Assembly (NCBI GenBank): GCA_036510575.1
Contig: DATCDR010000196.1
Span: 1-15,836 of the forward strand
DNA from: DATCDR01 sp036510575
GTDB taxonomy: Bacteria; Actinomycetota; Acidimicrobiia; Acidimicrobiales; Bog-793
Direction: 5' to 3'
DNA: 15,836 nucleotides
A program made the translations under genes and the position numbers. Every line of letters starts with the position of its first letter. Position 1 is the first letter of the stretch. A model generated the notes under the pieces. That model ran no database searches. It was not told the origin of the DNA and saw nothing but the letters and a program-made list of their open reading frames with translations. Positions 15,698 to 15,836 of the stretch are shown piece after piece.

Positions 15698-15836
15698 TGC
15701 GTAAGAGGAACCTCTTCGTCGCGCTGTCTGCGGTCGTTTCGATCGCATTGATCGCGAGTGCCTGTGGCAGCACGGCACCGAAAAAAGCGACCGGGCCGAA
15801 GGCCGGCGGCACACTTACCGTGCTTGCGGTCGCGTC
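15697..15836 (+). CDS. Lipoprotein, extracellular solute-binding protein N-terminus (partial)
   Basis: The frame from the ATG at 15697 gives a lipoprotein signal peptide: basic MRKRN, hydrophobic LFVALSAVVSIALI, then the lipobox ASAC, with the lipidated cysteine at residue 25. The mature part continues CGSTAPKKATGPKAGGTLTVLAVA before the window ends. A short polar linker followed by GGTLTV is typical of family 5 (peptide/nickel/opine-type) ABC transporter receptors. GGGG at 15688-15691 lies 5 bases before the start. Only 46 codons are visible, so lipoprotein is firm and the receptor class is likely but inferred. Any permease genes would lie beyond the right edge. Confidence 0.82.
   Translation, partial: MRKRNLFVALSAVVSIALIASACGSTAPKKATGPKAGGTLTVLAVA

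Noticed and set aside
1..15836. CRISPR array, phage or restriction/defence cluster
   Set aside because: No repeat-spacer array, no integrase, capsid, nuclease or methylase motifs in any credible frame.

Overview
The window is high-GC DNA from what is probably an actinomycete-type bacterium. Pointers are the GC-rich coding sequence, frequent GTG starts, a MoxR/DUF58/DUF4129 membrane operon, a LimB-like flavin monooxygenase, glutamine-dependent PLP synthase, and Gram-positive style secreted solute-binding proteins. Acidimicrobiia-like lineages would fit, but that placement is inference from protein style and not from a marker gene.

Left arm (1-2100, all minus strand): the first 14 codons of a conserved hypothetical protein run off the left edge, and two strong hairpins lie behind them. 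Next is a GNAT acetyltransferase gene interrupted by a single in-frame TAA, with its conserved C-terminal tail still readable beyond the stop. Then comes a cytoplasmic NHL-repeat beta-propeller protein. A 354-base divergent spacer separates it from the plus-strand genes.

Middle (2441-11387, all plus strand): a Prx5-type peroxiredoxin; pdxS and pdxT, overlapping by 4 bases, which together make pyridoxal 5'-phosphate; a LimB-like LLM flavin monooxygenase; a one-domain VOC metalloenzyme; and a PLP-dependent threonine/serine dehydratase-like enzyme. These are followed by a tight operon of a MoxR AAA ATPase, a DUF58 protein and a multispanning membrane protein with a DUF4129-like tail. The last two junctions of this operon overlap.

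Right arm: a Rieske-type ring-hydroxylating oxygenase alpha subunit (minus) is convergent with the membrane operon. After a spacer with a 15-bp tandem repeat and a 14-bp perfect hairpin come a minus-strand Leu/Ile/Val-type solute-binding protein with its own clear -10 box, a long non-coding spacer, a candidate 49-residue small ORF, and the start of a lipoprotein solute-binding protein cut by the right edge.

The gene content suggests soil or environmental catabolism: Rieske, LLM and VOC oxygenases plus two uptake receptors, alongside cofactor B6 supply and a PLP enzyme that uses it. I found no phage, CRISPR, rRNA or tRNA. I did not find a convincing new system. The best anomalies are the interrupted acetyltransferase, the transglutaminase-less MoxR/DUF58/DUF4129 operon, and several unexplained repeats in the spacers.
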